Of a stretch of DNA of 64,000 nt, positions 1 to 11,182 are shown piece after piece. The DNA comes from Tetrastigma voinierianum. Taxonomy: Eukaryota > Streptophyta > Magnoliopsida > Vitales > Vitaceae. Numbering within the stretch: the stretch's first letter is position 1; every line of letters begins with the position of its first letter. Under the pieces are notes generated by a model that ran no database searches, was not told the origin of the DNA, and was given only the letters and a program-made list of their open reading frames with translations. The stretch spans positions 310,001 to 374,000 of the forward strand of contig JAEQBH010005089.1 in the NCBI GenBank assembly GCA_016808115.1, written 5' to 3'. Made by a program: the position numbers and the translations under genes.

Positions 1-1100
1 TCTACATTTTCAATTTTTTTGTTCAACTGAGCATTGATGCCTTTTTGCTCCTCCACAAAATTTCCCACCACCTTGCTCAAATTCAGGATGGCTTGCTCAA
101 CAGGAGAAGAGGTGGGTGGTTGCTGCTGTTGTGCTCCTGGGGGAACATATGTTGGAGGCTAAGGCTTCTAGGAGAGGTTTGGGTGGTTCCTCTAGTTGGG
201 ATTTTATGTGTTTCCATATCGGTGACTCGCCAGGCTCATTTCGCCCAACATTTAAGCATGTTCATGCATCAAATCCCCACCGAGGGAGTACTAGACAAAG
301 GCTCTCCAGATCATGGATTGAAATTGAAGCATGGTTTGGTCCGGTGGAGGACTCTCAAATACCGCCTAGACCCTCATGTGCAGCCTTTTTCATTCCATTC
401 TTCCGCAATTCTCCTAGCCAAGATGGATAACTTAGCCTTCATTTCCACATCCTCTGCAAGTGAATAGATGCCCTTTCGTTTGCTAAGGGTCTCATTCTGC
501 CCCGCTTCCTAGGATTTGGCTCGCCCCAAGCCTTGATGTCTCAGCCTACATAGTTGAGGAAATCCATGGCCCTATCCACTTTTACTTAGGAAGTCCCTCC
601 ACATGGTCTCAACAGCTGCTTCATGCATGTGGGACATTCCATCATAAAATGATTCACTGAAGATCCACGTATCAAATCCATGATGTGGGCATGCACCGAG
701 GGTCGGCGTATCTCCCAAAGATTGGTAAAATTTTTCACTGCCTTGAGCTGCAAAGGTGGATTTGTCTCTTCAAATTATTGGTCTCAGGTGCAATCAAGAA
801 TTCTTCAAGAATTATGCCCCGCGCCTCTACCCACCCCGATGGTTCTCGGGCCTCAATGAATTAAGCCATATTTCTCGCTTTGTCTTTGAGGGTCTGGGAA
901 GGCTAGCTTTATAGCTCCATGTCGATGAAATTCTCTTTGAAAGTGGTATACTTCCTCAAACTCCTAATATGGTTGGTAGTGGATTCCTTACTTCATACCA
1001 TGGAAGCGTTGGGAGCAGGCACCGTGATATGGTCCTCACGACACTTCTCAGCGGTGGGGAATATGCACAGGTGCACTCACCCCAGGTGGGTGTGTATGTG
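1..1100 (-). pseudogene. K gag remnant (capsid and C-terminal coiled coil)
   Basis: Gag forms the virus-like particle of the retrotransposon. On the minus strand, 600-720 encodes a segment close to the A gag (HGFDTW, an FYDGMS-like stretch, DFLNYVG). Positions 1-110 are an open stretch with a heptad-like helix (EQAILNLSKVVGNFVEEQK) that recurs in A and B'. Stops and frameshifts separate these pieces, so no long minus frame survives; longer frames on the plus strand here are shadows. The C-terminus continues off the left edge. The family assignment is strong by comparison with the A and J copies in this window; exact ends are not. Confidence 0.75.
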
Positions 1101-1500
1101 ATCCCTCATGGATCGATAAGAATTGGGGGACCCCGTGACCCCCTTTGTTGGTTGCGGGGTTGCCCCTCAAAGCGGAGGCTCCATCTGATCACTGTGAAGG
1201 CTAATTTCACAACCCCCGCCAATCATCACCGAGCCTATGAATTCGGGCCTCGCAAAGGTTTCTTTCCCACGCATAAACCGCTCCAGAGACACTACAAATG
1301 CCAAGAAACCAATGCAAAGTAAGACTACCAAAAGTGGTTAAGGTTAGCTAAAATAAAAACAAGGAAAACAAAGATGTGTGATAAAATTCAAATTCCGCAG
1401 TTGAACTCGGCACTGGGGAAAATGGTAAAATAAAAAAGAAATGAGAATTCACCAACACTTGGTGATGTGGATCACAGTTCAAAGCTTCCCTCACTAGGCA
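1101..1500 (-). other. K untranslated leader between PBS and gag
   Basis: No coding support on either strand. The stretch at 1445-1500 (caacacttggtgatgtgg and following) is matched in the leaders of A (12650-12676) and B' (33055-33135), so it is a conserved leader of this family. It probably holds packaging or translation signals, but nothing specific can be named. Confidence 0.6.
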
Positions 1501-1520
1501 CCATCCCGCAACGGCGCCCA
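1501..1520 (-). other. K primer-binding site, tRNA-Asp type
   Basis: The minus strand reads TGGGCGCCGTTGCGGGATGG. This is close to the complement of a plant tRNA-Asp 3' end, with one extra G and a few changes. It lies two bases inside the LTR edge, as expected for minus-strand priming. Confidence 0.8.
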
Positions 1521-1522
1521 TT

Positions 1523-2960
1523 TGATTCAGGCTACGTGAAGGCTTATGTGGAATCAACAAAATTTGTATCCTAGTGTCCCATCGCCGTAAAGTGGCTACC
1601 GCAAAGATAGCCGTCTAGGGCCTAACAAGGGATGGGTTTTCTCTGAAATGAGAAGGGGCGCTTGAGTTGAAAATGGTATTTCTCTTTGTATTTTGGGTTT
1701 TGTCTAAAAACAAAGGGGTTGGATGGTTGTAACCGTGATATAAATTAAAATAAAATTCTAGAAAAGAAGACTCCTTTAAGTCTCGGGTCAATGGATTGAT
1801 TTTTAAGGTGTATTCATGCCCTGGGTTTAAGAGCCGCTGCTGGGGATAATGACCTATAGTCGCTTTCCCAAACCGACCTTGATTTGACACTAAACCCAAA
1901 CCATAAATTACTCCCTCATGAGATATGGAATTTGAGCACTGTCCCTAATAAAGGTGCATATGGCCTCAAAGAGGCAACCTACGACAACTAAGTGGATGAC
2001 AGTGGATCTAAGATTAAGCATCCACTGTAACCACAAAGCTTGCCAAATACACATTGGCGAGGCTGGATCTAGGAGGTTTCAACCTGTAGATGCAGGAGCG
2101 AATGTCTATAAATGCAGCGGTGATAAATGAGAGGGCATGAAAACTTACCTCCGAACCTCCACCAGCGACCCTCCTCTTCAAGGAAATGGGGCTTTAGCCA
2201 AGCATACCTTGGTTTGTCATCACCAAGGTATGTTTGGTTGCCGAGAAAATGAAAGAAAATTAAAGAAAATGAAGAAGAAAAAGAAAAGCGGGAGAACTTA
2301 TAGTGCTTTGTATTTCCACTAAGCCAAAAGTTCAAAAGTTCCCCAAAAGTTACAAATCTCCCAAACATTAGAGCTTATATAGAGTTTTAGGGTAAAATAA
2401 TTAATATGCCCTCAAAAAGTACAACAAAGAGTGTGGGTAAAAATAGAAAAAGGAGAAAAGGAAATCAAAGTCAACAAGGAGGAGAGGGATTTTCAAGACA
2501 CATTTAAGTCAGCACGCTGCCAAAATTGGCACCAATGACCAAAATTGGCACTAGTGACCAAAATTGGCACCAGCTGTACCAAGGCAATTTAGTTACAAAT
2601 TGGCACTGACCAAAATTATAATCGGCGTAATCGGGCACCGGCAGCCAAAATTTGCACCGCGCGAATTTCAAAGCGCGAATTTTCCTGCTTTGTTCTCTCC
2701 ATTCCTCTTCCGTCCTATTCTTCTAAGTTGCATTATGGCTTTGAACCGCTTGATTCATCGTGTTCACTCGTCCCTACCCTATTCGAAGATGGAGAAGTGT
2801 TTGGCCCAAGTAAAACTACCAAAACAACTACAAAATGCTATTAGTAACACAATAGGGACATCAATATGCCAATTGGGTTATTGGGAATGATTAGTACCTA
2901 AAAAGTGCCTAAAACCTACGATGAATAGGCCTTAAAAGAGCACTTTTTAAGCACTAATAA
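1523..2960 (-). repeat. K 5' LTR
   Basis: The left edge TGATTC beside the PBS and the right edge near gcactaataa match the ends of the A, B' and J LTRs (which end actaatca on the plus strand). A TATATA box on the minus strand lies at 2376-2381, in the same place as in A (5737-5742) and J (57392-57397). Transcription would run leftward from about 2345. The U3 segment near the right edge holds a short repeat array. No coding content; the short frames here are chance. Confidence 0.8.
2517..2690. repeat. CArG-like and GCGCGAATT repeat array in K U3
   Basis: The motif CCAAAATTGGCAC and near copies recur from 2519 to about 2610, followed by two copies of GCGCGAATTT near 2656-2685. CCAAAATTGG fits the CArG-box form CC(A/T)6GG bound by MADS proteins; that link is inference only. 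The array lies roughly 280-440 bases from the LTR start, about where A and J carry their TTTCGCTA arrays. Confidence 0.7.
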
Positions 2961-3483
2961 TGTATGATGACATGGGATCCCAATATATATGGTCTAAATT
3001 TTTCAGAAGCAAAAACCATTTCCAGCATCTCCTTCTCTTTGGTAGAGTAGTTCTCTTGTACCTCATTGAAGGTTTTTCTGGCATAGTATCTAAATTTCTG
3101 AAAATTTTCTCTCTGCTCTTGTCCCAAAATCGGCCCTATCAGATAGCCACTGGCATCACACATGATTTCAAACTCTTTGTTCCAATCTGTTGTTTCCAAG
3201 ATAAGAGCTATAACCAATATGGACTTAATGTTTTCAAATGCAAACAAGCATGATTCATCAAATCAAATTTTGCATCTTTTTCCAACAGTTTGCATAATGG
3301 TCTTGAGATTTTTGAGAAGTCCCTTATGAATCTCCTATAAAATCCAGTATGTCCCCAGAAACTTCTTATCCCTTTAACTTTTGTAGGTGGAAAAATAGTT
3401 TTTATGACATAAATTTTTGCTTGATCAAATTCCGCCCCAGTTGCAGAAATTTTGTGTCCCAAGACAATTCCTTCTGTTACCAT
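2961..3483 (-). pseudogene. E' pol: RT thumb and RNase H remnant
   Basis: The minus frame at 3208-3483 shows the RT C-terminal pattern of Ty3/Gypsy pol (GHKIS, IRSFWGHTGFYRRFIRDFSKI). The next frame, 2954-3247, carries an RNase H-like start (CDASGYLIGPILGQ, then FAYYARK-like and YSTKEKEML patterns). The domains are in different frames with a break near 3210-3250. The segment ends where K inserted, so the rest of RNase H and all of integrase are missing from this side. Confidence 0.8.
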
Positions 3484-3498
3484 GAAATGGCATTTTTC

Positions 3499-3988
3499 CT
3501 AATTCAGAGCTAAATTCTTGTCTTGGCACTTCTTTAGTACAGTCTCTAGAATTTTAAGGCAATGCTCAAAACTGGATCCATACACTGAGAAGTCATCCAT
3601 AAATATTCCCATAGCCTCTTCCACCATGTTTGAAGATATGGACATCATACATCTTTGGAAGGTGGCATAAGCATTACATAATCCAAATGGCATCCTTCTA
3701 AATGCAAAGGTGCCATAAGGACATGTAAAAGCAGTTTTCTCCTGGTCCTCAGAGGCTATGGAAATTTGATTATACTTTTGAATACCCATCAAGAAAAACA
3801 TAAAACATGGTGTCCAAATTAACCCATCCAACACTTGGATCAATAAAAGGTAGAGGATAGTGATCCTTTCTAGTTGTGTTCAATTTTTTGTAATTAATGC
3901 ACACCCTCCATCTTGTCATAGTTCTTGTAGGCATCAATTCATTCTTCTCATTTTTTATCACAGTGAATCCACCCTTCTTAGGAACCAC
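3499..3988 (-). pseudogene. E' pol: reverse transcriptase core remnant
   Basis: Reverse transcriptase copies element RNA into cDNA. Minus frames carry VPKKGGFTV and WRVCINYKKLN (3770-3988), then FLDGYSKV, CPYGTFAFRRMPFGLCN and FMDDFSVYG (3499-3843). FMDD is the catalytic motif of this lineage. The two frames overlap with a frameshift around 3770-3845, and an A replaces the usual P in the CNAPATFQ region. This is among the better preserved RTs in the window, but it is not translatable as one protein. Confidence 0.9.
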
Positions 3989-4003
3989 ATGAACTGGGCT
4001 TAC

Positions 4004-4537
4004 CTAAGGGCTATCTGAGATTGCATATATAAAACCTGCATTCAACCATTTCAGCCTTTCTTTTTTGACAACTTCTTTCATTACTGGATTCAATCTTCTT
4101 TGATGTTCAATGGAGGTTTTTGCATTTTCCTCCAACCGGATTTTATGCATACATATGGAAGGACCGATTCCTTTTAAATCTTCTATAGACCAAGCAATGG
4201 TTTCCTCATATTTCCTGAGAATTTCCAACAGTTTCTTTTCCTTGTGCTCTATCAAGTCAGCTGATATAATTACTGGTTTAGATTTTTCATCTTCAAGAAA
4301 GGCATACTTCAAATGTTCAGGCAATTATTTTAGAATTAAATTCTCTAAGCTTATATTTACTTCAGCAGACTTCTCTTCATAACTACTGGATTTTTCTGCA
4401 CTGCTTTCATCAATACTGAGTACTGCCTCTTTAAATTCAAAATTGTTGTTATGAAATTCAACATCTAGATACTCAAGATAATGGAAATTCATCTCATTTT
4501 CATTCATTGAACTTTGAATCTTACAATCATTTATCAA
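4004..4537 (-). pseudogene. E' pol: protease-RT linker
   Basis: Minus frames hold the conserved linker preceding RT: LKYAFLEDEKSKPVIIS, then a helix ending ETIAWSIEDLKGIGPSICMH and a RRLNPVMKEVV segment (4004-4324), preceded by an acidic spacer (4325-4537). J has the same block at 62029-62346 (ELKYAFLEENEQCPVVIS). The break between the two frames is a single stop or indel. Confidence 0.8.
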
Positions 4538-4589
4538 TTCAAAACTGAGGGGAACTTTTGTTTCTACAATCTTACAATCAGTATTATCA

Positions 4590-4850
4590 AATTATTGTTG
4601 TTTCAAACTCTAAATGAGATTGAAATGCACTGCCTTATCCCAACCCTAAGAGTAAGCTCTCATTTATTCACATCTATCAAAGCTCCTCCAGTAGCAAGGA
4701 AAGGCCATCCTAGCAGTAGTGGGACTTGTTTGTCTTCTTCAATATCGATCACCATAAAGTCCACTAGAAAAATGAACTTTCCTACTTTGATAAGCACATC
4801 TTCAAGAATACCCTCAAGTTGAGCCAATGTTCTGTCTACCATCTACACAA
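4590..4850 (-). pseudogene. E' protease, C-terminal half
   Basis: The minus frame at 4660-4842 carries the second half of a retropepsin: GILEDVLIKVGKF, then IDIEEDKQVPLLLGWPFLA. W replaces the usual R of GRPFL. The active-site half is absent here and lies 17.7 kb away at 22581-22776, because element A sits between them. The plus-strand frame over the same stretch is a shadow. Confidence 0.85.
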
Positions 4851-4870
4851 ATATAGCTAATTGGGAGAAT

Positions 4871-6421
4871 AGATTCGTACTACAGAAGGTGATACTAATC
4901 ACAAATATTTGTATTCCACTTTCCCACGGCCGTAGTCAAGCTACTCGGCAGATAGCGGCCTAGGGTCAACACAAGGGATGGGTTTTCATCTACAAATGAC
5001 GGTATCATGGTTCAAAATGGTGAGGCTTTCATTTGGATTTTCTCGATTCGCACTAAAAAGCGCTAGGTGTTGTTTGTCACTAGGTTAATCTAATGTGCTT
5101 TAAAACAAGATGTGAAAGGGAGACCTTGGAAGGCTTGGGTCACTAGATTGGTATTCCTCGAGGTTATAAAGGTGTCCTTGCTATTTCCTCGCACGAACAA
5201 ATGACATATAGTCACAAACCGGATCTCTTTGTTTCTTAGCTTTAAACCAACCCTTAAAAACATTCCTATTCGAACTAAAGCATTTACTGAGACGACGTTT
5301 CAGTTAGCTGAAAATACAAAGATTTGACCTAATTTTTAGTGGGTTTGTAAATGATATTCCATGAATGTCACAGGGCCTACTATTAAGAATACATCGAACT
5401 CAAAGCATGCCAAGTATCGACTCAAAGAAAATACATTAAATAGCATTAAACCCTAGTTTCAAAAGTTTGAACACAAAAACGCAGCACTGGGCTTCCATTT
5501 AAAAATGCAGGAACACCCGCAAACCACCATTAACCAACCTAGCAACCTCCTCATGTTTGAGGTTTAGCTACATCCTTTGAGTTGTCATCCTCAAAGGGTG
5601 TGTTTGGCATCCAAGAAAACGAGAAAGAGGCAGAGAGGAAGAGGAGAAAATGTGGGAGCCAAAAAAAATGGTGGACTGGGATGGAAAAGTCATGCGGGAT
5701 TAAAAAGTTAGGTTACAATATGTCCATAACATGGCTTATATAGCCTTACAAAATATGTGAAAAACCAAAATAACCAAAATAATATGATTACATTGAGGGC
5801 AAAAGAGGAATTACACAAAACGGGTCGCTTGGATCACAGCAGAGCAAGATTCTTTCAGGACAATGAATTCTCGCTTATCATAGTTTAAATTTGCTATGAT
5901 ATTAAACGCTATCATAGCGAAATCGAAGGCATAGCGAAAATCTGAATTTTCGCTGGCGCACGCATTCTCGCTATGATAGCTAATTTTCGCTACCATAGCT
6001 TAAAAGGTGGCATAGCTTAAATTTTCGCTAGGATTATAAATTTTCGCTACCATTGCGAAATTTTGTAATCCGCGAAATTTTCGCTATGCCATAGCCGAAA
6101 ATGTTAATTCCTCCTATGATGCCTTCAGATCCTCCAAATTCGCATTTCTTCACTGGGCTGATGTTTCTTCATCCCAGGCTTGATGAAATCGATGAGAAGT
6201 CATGCGAACTTAGCATACAATAGCAAAATTACGATGTCAAGCTTGAAATGTTGGTGGAGGTTCACGAAACCTGCAAAACTACCAAAAACGATCTCGAAAC
6301 AAAATCAGTAATACTAATGGACCTGCACATGTCAATCGGCTTAATTAATAAGGATTGGGCACGCAAAAGCACTGAAACCATCTTAAATAGGACTCAAAAT
6401 GGCACTTTTGGGTACTAATCA
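4871..6421 (-). repeat. A 3' LTR
   Basis: The plus-strand right end actaatca is the complement of the TGATTAGTACC LTR start, and the left end is gattcgtac as in the 5' LTR. TATATA on the minus strand at 5737-5742. It is about 330 bases longer than its partner at 21360-22580, almost all of it in the repeat array at 5855-6105 and the stretch after it. Body similarity to the partner is high, but with many one-base indels. Confidence 0.85.
5855..6105. repeat. TTTCGCTA/TAGCGAAA inverted-repeat array in A 3' LTR
   Basis: Many copies of TTTCGCTA and its complement TAGCGAAA lie in both orientations with variable spacers, able to form many short hairpins. The array is in U3, upstream of the minus-strand TATA box. 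The 5' LTR of the same element keeps only a short version (about 22318-22365). J (57524-57905) and the interior of B' (31138-31640) carry the same motif. Confidence 0.9.
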
Positions 6422-6435
6422 CACCCCCAACCGAC
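6422..6435 (-). other. A polypurine tract
   Basis: The minus strand reads ggttgggggtg directly before the LTR start, the normal plus-strand primer position. A small stem follows at 6445-6475 (ctagtccccttagcaatg), also seen beside the J and B' LTRs. Confidence 0.8.
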
Positions 6436-7570
6436 AATAGTCGCTAGTCCCCTTAGCAATGCTAAAAACAATAAAGGGTATGCAAGCATGCTTTTGCAAA
6501 AAGTATCTCTATTCAAAAGTGTGTGTACGTGCAGTTTTACCTTCGCAGAGGAAAATTTTGTGACTTTGTACAAAAACCATCATGAGAGAACAAATGCCAT
6601 ATAGGAACAAGCTTCAAGGCAGCATCACTTCCAAGGAAGTCAACCTGAACTTCCACTAAAATCTAAGTGTTTTTAAGGTAACCAGTTTGAACCAATAAGT
6701 TGCAAAGCTATTCCCTCCCCCCAACCAAGCTACTGCCCGGACCTTAGACTGATGACCAACCTAAATAGATTCAATTACACCCTTATTTCTTACTTCCATT
6801 GTATTGTAGGGTGCAATGCTAAAAACTCGACTTCACCAAAGTCCGTGTAACGGGGGTCCACCGATGACTCCCAACCAATTAAGGTTTAGGGCATCGTCAA
6901 GGATCTATCGATCAAAAACTCTTCCTGGGCTTCACCTCGACTCGACGACTTCGAGAATTAAGCAAACTTACAACTCGCTAAACTTCACCCATCCACCCGT
7001 GTAGCTTAACACTAAGTCGATGAATCCCAACCAAAGGAAGGTATAGGGGCACCGCTTAAAGCCTTTCTCATATACCCTTGGACGTGTTCGGTTTCAAGGC
7101 AAAGGCCACGGCTTTCACCCTCTTTTTCTTCTTTCCTTTATTTTTTGCTTTTTCTTTTCTTTTCATTCGAAGACTTCATTGGTCTCTTTTTGTGGGTAAC
7201 ACAAACCTATTATGGGTCACAACCACCCATACGTGTCTTGCAAAGTAAAAGAGGTATATAGCTTCGCAACCTATTGATAAAACTAATGTGCATCAGGTGT
7301 GATTAGCTAGCCATGGATGTAATAGGTTGAAAACGTTGGAACTTCAATCGATCAAAAACTTAATCATGCATGGAACTGTTCTAACATTATGGAAACATAC
7401 AGTGCTTCAATTTTTCAACTCAAGGCAAAAGCAAAAACATAAAAATATAGGCACGAAAAATGTAAATATTGCTATAAAGCTTTTGATATAACCAAAGTGG
7501 CTAATACAAGTAGCTAAACACAACAAAAGTATCAACGCCATCATCGCCAATACACGCATCCTAAGGCAAC
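6436..7570 (-). other. A 3' noncoding region
   Basis: No coding support. Contains a second G-rich purine tract on the minus strand (6712-6726) and a long oligopurine stretch (7125-7175; pyrimidine on the plus strand, ending cgaagac). Both recur at the same places in J (58515-58530, 58915-58965); B' has the oligopurine stretch (30290-30345). The sequence is well conserved across the three elements, which suggests RNA-level function. Confidence 0.6.
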
Positions 7571-9560
7571 TTAAGGCGCGCAGGCGCTAATAAAGCTAAA
7601 AACAAGATTTAAATATGATAGAAGATTACTTCCAACTCTAACTTTCCCCCCAACCAAAGTATAAACATGTCTCCCACCGGGTGGATCGAAAGCCAGGAGA
7701 AGGAGTGCGACCACCTTTACCTCATGGTGGTGTAGATGCCGGTGATTTGAGGGCTGCCGCGCCGGGTCACAAAGATATCCAAGGATGCCGCGTGAGTCCG
7801 ATACAACCCGCCGATCTCGGTGCAGTGGGTCGCAGAGGCTCCGGCCTACGCCGACCGGTGGAGACCGAGGTGGCTCATGATCCGAAGAAGCATGACGTGA
7901 TTCTGCGCGAGTGACCTTGGCTCGGGCCATCCGCTCGTCCAATGATGCCTGAGTAGTAGCAAGTGAGTAGACATCATCCAAAACAGCAGATAACTCCCTA
8001 TAACTAACAAGGACATGCTCTGGTGACTGCTGTGATGTGGAGGATGGGTCAGCGGTCTCCGGAGGAGCTGAGGTAGTAGGAGGTGGGACTGGAGGGGATG
8101 GATCTGGAACTAGGGTCCTCTCCACCTCCACCTCTGGAATAGGATCCTCTCCCTCACTGGTCCCCTCTCGCGAATATCATTTGCCGCTCCTCCCGCACTG
8201 AGAATAATGGAGAGTGTGTTATATAAAGATCACTCTTGGTGGATAGACTTGAGCACAACCGATCCGGGCCGCTCACGCGTGGCTCCTCGTGGAACCCCAG
8301 ATTCTCTAGGATCTCGGCTTCAAAGAACCCCTAAGATCAATGTGGGAAAAGTCTCCGCTGAAAGCCAGGTCCTTACGATGGACCTTCTCCTCAAACGCAG
8401 CAACGAGGTCGCATTGTTCCAGGACCGAACAAGAATCCCGGATATCCCGTACGCAGCCTTGAGTAGCTCCTACGCCGCATATAGTGTCAAGTTAGCCAGC
8501 TGGTCCGGAAAGCACGTGGGTCCACGGAGGAGACCGCGGAGGAAGTCATTTACTGTGGGAAGAGTATAGCCCACCTGCGGGTATCTCGAGAGCGTAGACA
8601 TTGAACCATCTCTCTGCGGATGGCTAAGGCCACGCCATAACCTCGTGTGGAATTCGCCATGAACTTATTGGCAGTGCCTAATTGTACTATAATATCCGCA
8701 ATGAGTAAATTCCTAGGCGGCCGTCAATGCTGAACCAGATCTTCAACGGACTAGGCACTCCCCGGGATGTCATAGTGTGAAACTCAAGCACCACCCGGGG
8801 ATAGAAGAACTGCCTCGGCGTCATGAATGGGAGCAGTGAATACTGCAGGATCAACCGCATCAATCTCGAATCAATCGGGTCCACTGGGCCAGCTTCAGAT
8901 ATCAATACGACTCCATGGAAATCCCGAGCACGAAGATCTACGTTCCCTGGAATTGGATCGCAGGTAAACATCGGTCGCCTGATCCTCAAAGCCGGTGATA
9001 ACTGGGGTGATAAACCCTGATCAGCTGGAGGACGTGACGGCCGCCTAGGACCGCTGATGATTCACCGGCCCGATGTCCGCCCGCTGAAGTCGAGGCCCTT
9101 CGGGCGGTCCTGATGCTCGTGAGAAGGGGCCCGGTCCCACCCTTGTCCGAGCATCGCTCGGACGGCTCAGAGCCCGAGCCTCCGATGGCAGCAAATAGTG
9201 GGCCACGTAGGTGGTGTCTCCGCAGCTGGATGTGCCCGCACCGTCTCTCAAGAGAGGATCAACCGACTCGGGTCGTAACGATGGCCTCCACGAGTACGAA
9301 CCATGGCTGTGGTCCGGGCCAGGCGGAAGAGGGGGGCGCAGCGTGGCCTCGAGCAGTACAATGGCAAGGACGGTGCAGCGGATTGTCAGGCGCATGGGCG
9401 CTGGGCGACCGTACCATCGCCAGTTGAGCAGGCGCCGTGGCCCGGAGGCATGGCCGGGCGCGCGGCACGGTGTGGCGCGGGCGCTCCGACTCCATGGGGC
9501 TCTGGCACATGCCAGGCAGAACGCAGGCACTCGGATGGGGCTCACGGCAAGTGGTGGCCT
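7571..9560 (-). pseudogene. A downstream ORF (plant retroelement ORF2, transposon-protein-like)
   Basis: The region is GC-rich, unlike its surroundings. The minus frame at 8687-8989 contains PMFTCDPIPGNVDLRARDF and SLLPFMTPRQFFYPRVV. From memory these recur in hypothetical proteins of eudicot Athila-like elements. The minus frame at 7571-8131 is a Pro/Ser-rich segment (PDPSPPVPPPTTSAPPETAD) followed by a short helix (LDDVYSLATTQASLDERMARA), a typical C-terminus of this protein type. Minus 9045-9545 probably covers the N-terminus. Frames are broken by several indels. The role is unknown; it is not an RT or integrase, and no membrane segment shows it to be an envelope. B has the related ORF at 17151-18700. 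Confidence 0.65.
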
Positions 9561-9594
9561 GTGAGGAAGTGTGAAAGTGAATGAAATGGAGTGG

Positions 9595-9615
9595 GGGCCC
9601 CTTTATAAAACCGTT
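9595..9615 (-). promoter_or_regulatory. Candidate internal TATA box ahead of A ORF2
   Basis: The minus strand reads ggttttataaaggg (9602-9610 core), about 57 bases upstream of a possible ATG at 9545. Between them is a C/A-rich leader (cactccatttcattcac) typical of plant 5' ends. It could drive a separate transcript for the downstream ORF. Sequence pattern only. Confidence 0.35.
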
Positions 9616-10130
9616 TGCTTAAAGGTTTCCGTATCCCAATAGTAGCAGGAATAAATTCTTTATTATTTCGGCAAATCCATGTCTCGCACCAATTTCATCC
9701 TATTAAAAAACACACAAAGTTTAATTTAGGTAAATTAAAATAAAATAAAATAAAAATAAAAATAAAAATAAAATTACTAAAAATTAAAAAATTTTATATT
9801 TAGTTAAAATTAAGATAAGGAAAATTATTAAAAATCGAGTAAATTGAAAATTGACCAAATTAAGCTAAAAATCAAAATTTTTGAGCTGCGCTTGGCTGTC
9901 TCGCTGAGACCAAACCAGCTCATCCGGGGGCTTCTGGTTCCATTCATGGAGGATCACGAGAGGAGCTCCTTCACGCCTCTAAGATCACTGCCATTGGCCT
10001 TCATGTTCAGCTCCTTTGTGTTGATTTTCTTTCCACTAGGTGGTGTTAGGGGAATCATTGGCTCTACAAGAGCGATTGATGCAGTCAACTCTCCTTCAAT
10101 TGCTTCACTTTCCTTTACCAATTCTTCCTA
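9616..10130 (-). other. AT-rich spacer between A protease and ORF2
   Basis: Contains a simple repeat of AAATA units (about 9733-9775) and no convincing coding frame. This is where RT-RNase H-integrase would be expected. In J the corresponding interval is occupied by pol. The plus-strand frame at 9844-10131 is not supported. Confidence 0.6.
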
Positions 10131-10179
10131 GCCAGGAGCATTCGTTTCCCGAACTCGACTAACTGCACACTTCATCGAA

Positions 10180-10580
10180 TCATTGCCTCTCATCTTCTGC
10201 TAGCTTGTGCTTGTTGCTCAGGTGAAAAAAATTGAGCTCCAATGTCATGTTGCCAAATGTGAGCTGCATGACTCCATTCCGGAAATTGATTATCGCATTG
10301 GAAGTGGCCAAAAATGGCCTTCCTAGGATGATTGGTACATGATTAGGCCCAATTGCGATCGGTTCGGTATCAAGCACTACAAAGTCCACTGGGTAGTAGA
10401 ATTTGTCCACCTTTACCAAAACATCCTCAACTATTCCCTTAGGAATTTTTACCGATCGATCGGCTAATGATAGAGTGATGTCGTAGGTTTGGTTCTCCTA
10501 AACCCAATCGCTTTATATACCGAATACGGCGTATATTTACACCGCCCCTAAGTCCAACAATGCTTTATCTATGCAAGTTT
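10180..10580 (-). pseudogene. A retropepsin-like protease remnant
   Basis: The protease cuts Gag and Pol. The minus strand at 10530-10580 reads ALLDLGAV, the active-site block (DLGA in place of DTG). The frame at 10180-10419 continues with MVKVDKFYYPVDFVVLDTEP, then VPIILGRPFLATSNAIINF and VMQLTFGNMTLELNFF. A frameshift separates the halves near 10420-10500. J has an almost identical C-terminal block at 62399-62734, tying A to J. Confidence 0.85.
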
Positions 10581-11182
10581 CACAATGTTGGATCGATATT
10601 GTGGGGATCCCCGACTTTGTATCTTACTCCAGGTCTGGTCAATTACGATGGCACCGACTTATTCCTGCTAGGGAAGGCTTTTCAATGCCCAACTCCTCTC
10701 TCACCATGCAATGTGTCTTTCAAAATTTCAGATATGTCGGGACTCCGCTTAATCATGTCATGCAAAGGATATTTACCTTCACTTACCTTTTGAAGCACCT
10801 CCCAAATTTCAAATTTCGGGTTTGTGATTTTTTTTCGCCTCGTTGCTTGAGGAAATGGAGGGGCATGTTTTTCTCATTGAATCTTCTCCTCGATTATTAT
10901 TCTCTCAAGCTCCTGGGCTCTTTCCTTTTCTGCTTCTTCAAAGAATCTTGGGCAATCGGGTTGCTCAATTTCCTTTCCACTCCTCAAAGTATGATAGCCT
11001 TTACTTCATCCATCCTTGAGTTGTTGGAAGAACCTATTTCATGGACTCCCTTTGGATTTGGCAGTGTTTGGGAAGGGAATCTTCATTCCTCCTGCACCTC
11101 CAGCAAATTGGTAATCCTGGTGATGGAATACTGTAGATTATCAATTTTCTGATTAAGGCTACTTTCAAGCCCATCTATTCTC
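10581..11182 (-). pseudogene. A gag-protease linker
   Basis: Minus-strand fragments include the TLRSGKEI motif (near 10975-11000) that follows the nucleocapsid region in this lineage, and a charged helix after it. No single open frame. The plus-strand frame at 10571-11152 (193 codons) is a shadow; it lacks any family pattern. Confidence 0.6.

Larger units (their letters stand above)
1..2960 (-). mobile_element. Element K: 5' part of an Athila-like Ty3/Gypsy retrotransposon
   Basis: Reading right to left the order is 5' LTR (2960-1523), tRNA-Asp-type primer-binding site (1520-1501), leader and gag (about 1100-1). The element leaves the window at its left edge, so protease and polymerase are not visible. 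The right LTR end falls abruptly against E-type pol coding sequence (2961 onward), so K inserted into an older element. The LTR resembles those of A, B' and J in its ends, TATA region and length class, which puts K in the same broad family. Its U3 repeat array is different, which suggests a subfamily. Confidence 0.85.

Noticed and set aside
7571..9560. Envelope-like gene reading of the A downstream ORF
   Set aside because: No signal peptide or transmembrane segment is visible and the motifs fit the plant-transposon-protein type better.
9113..9584. Several overlapping plus-strand frames in a GC-rich block
   Set aside because: Frames in GC-rich DNA are long by chance. The element and its downstream ORF lie on the minus strand.
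10571..11152. Plus frame of 193 codons, longest in the window
   Set aside because: It runs antisense through the A gag-protease linker, where the minus strand has the TLRSGKEI motif. No family pattern on the plus strand.
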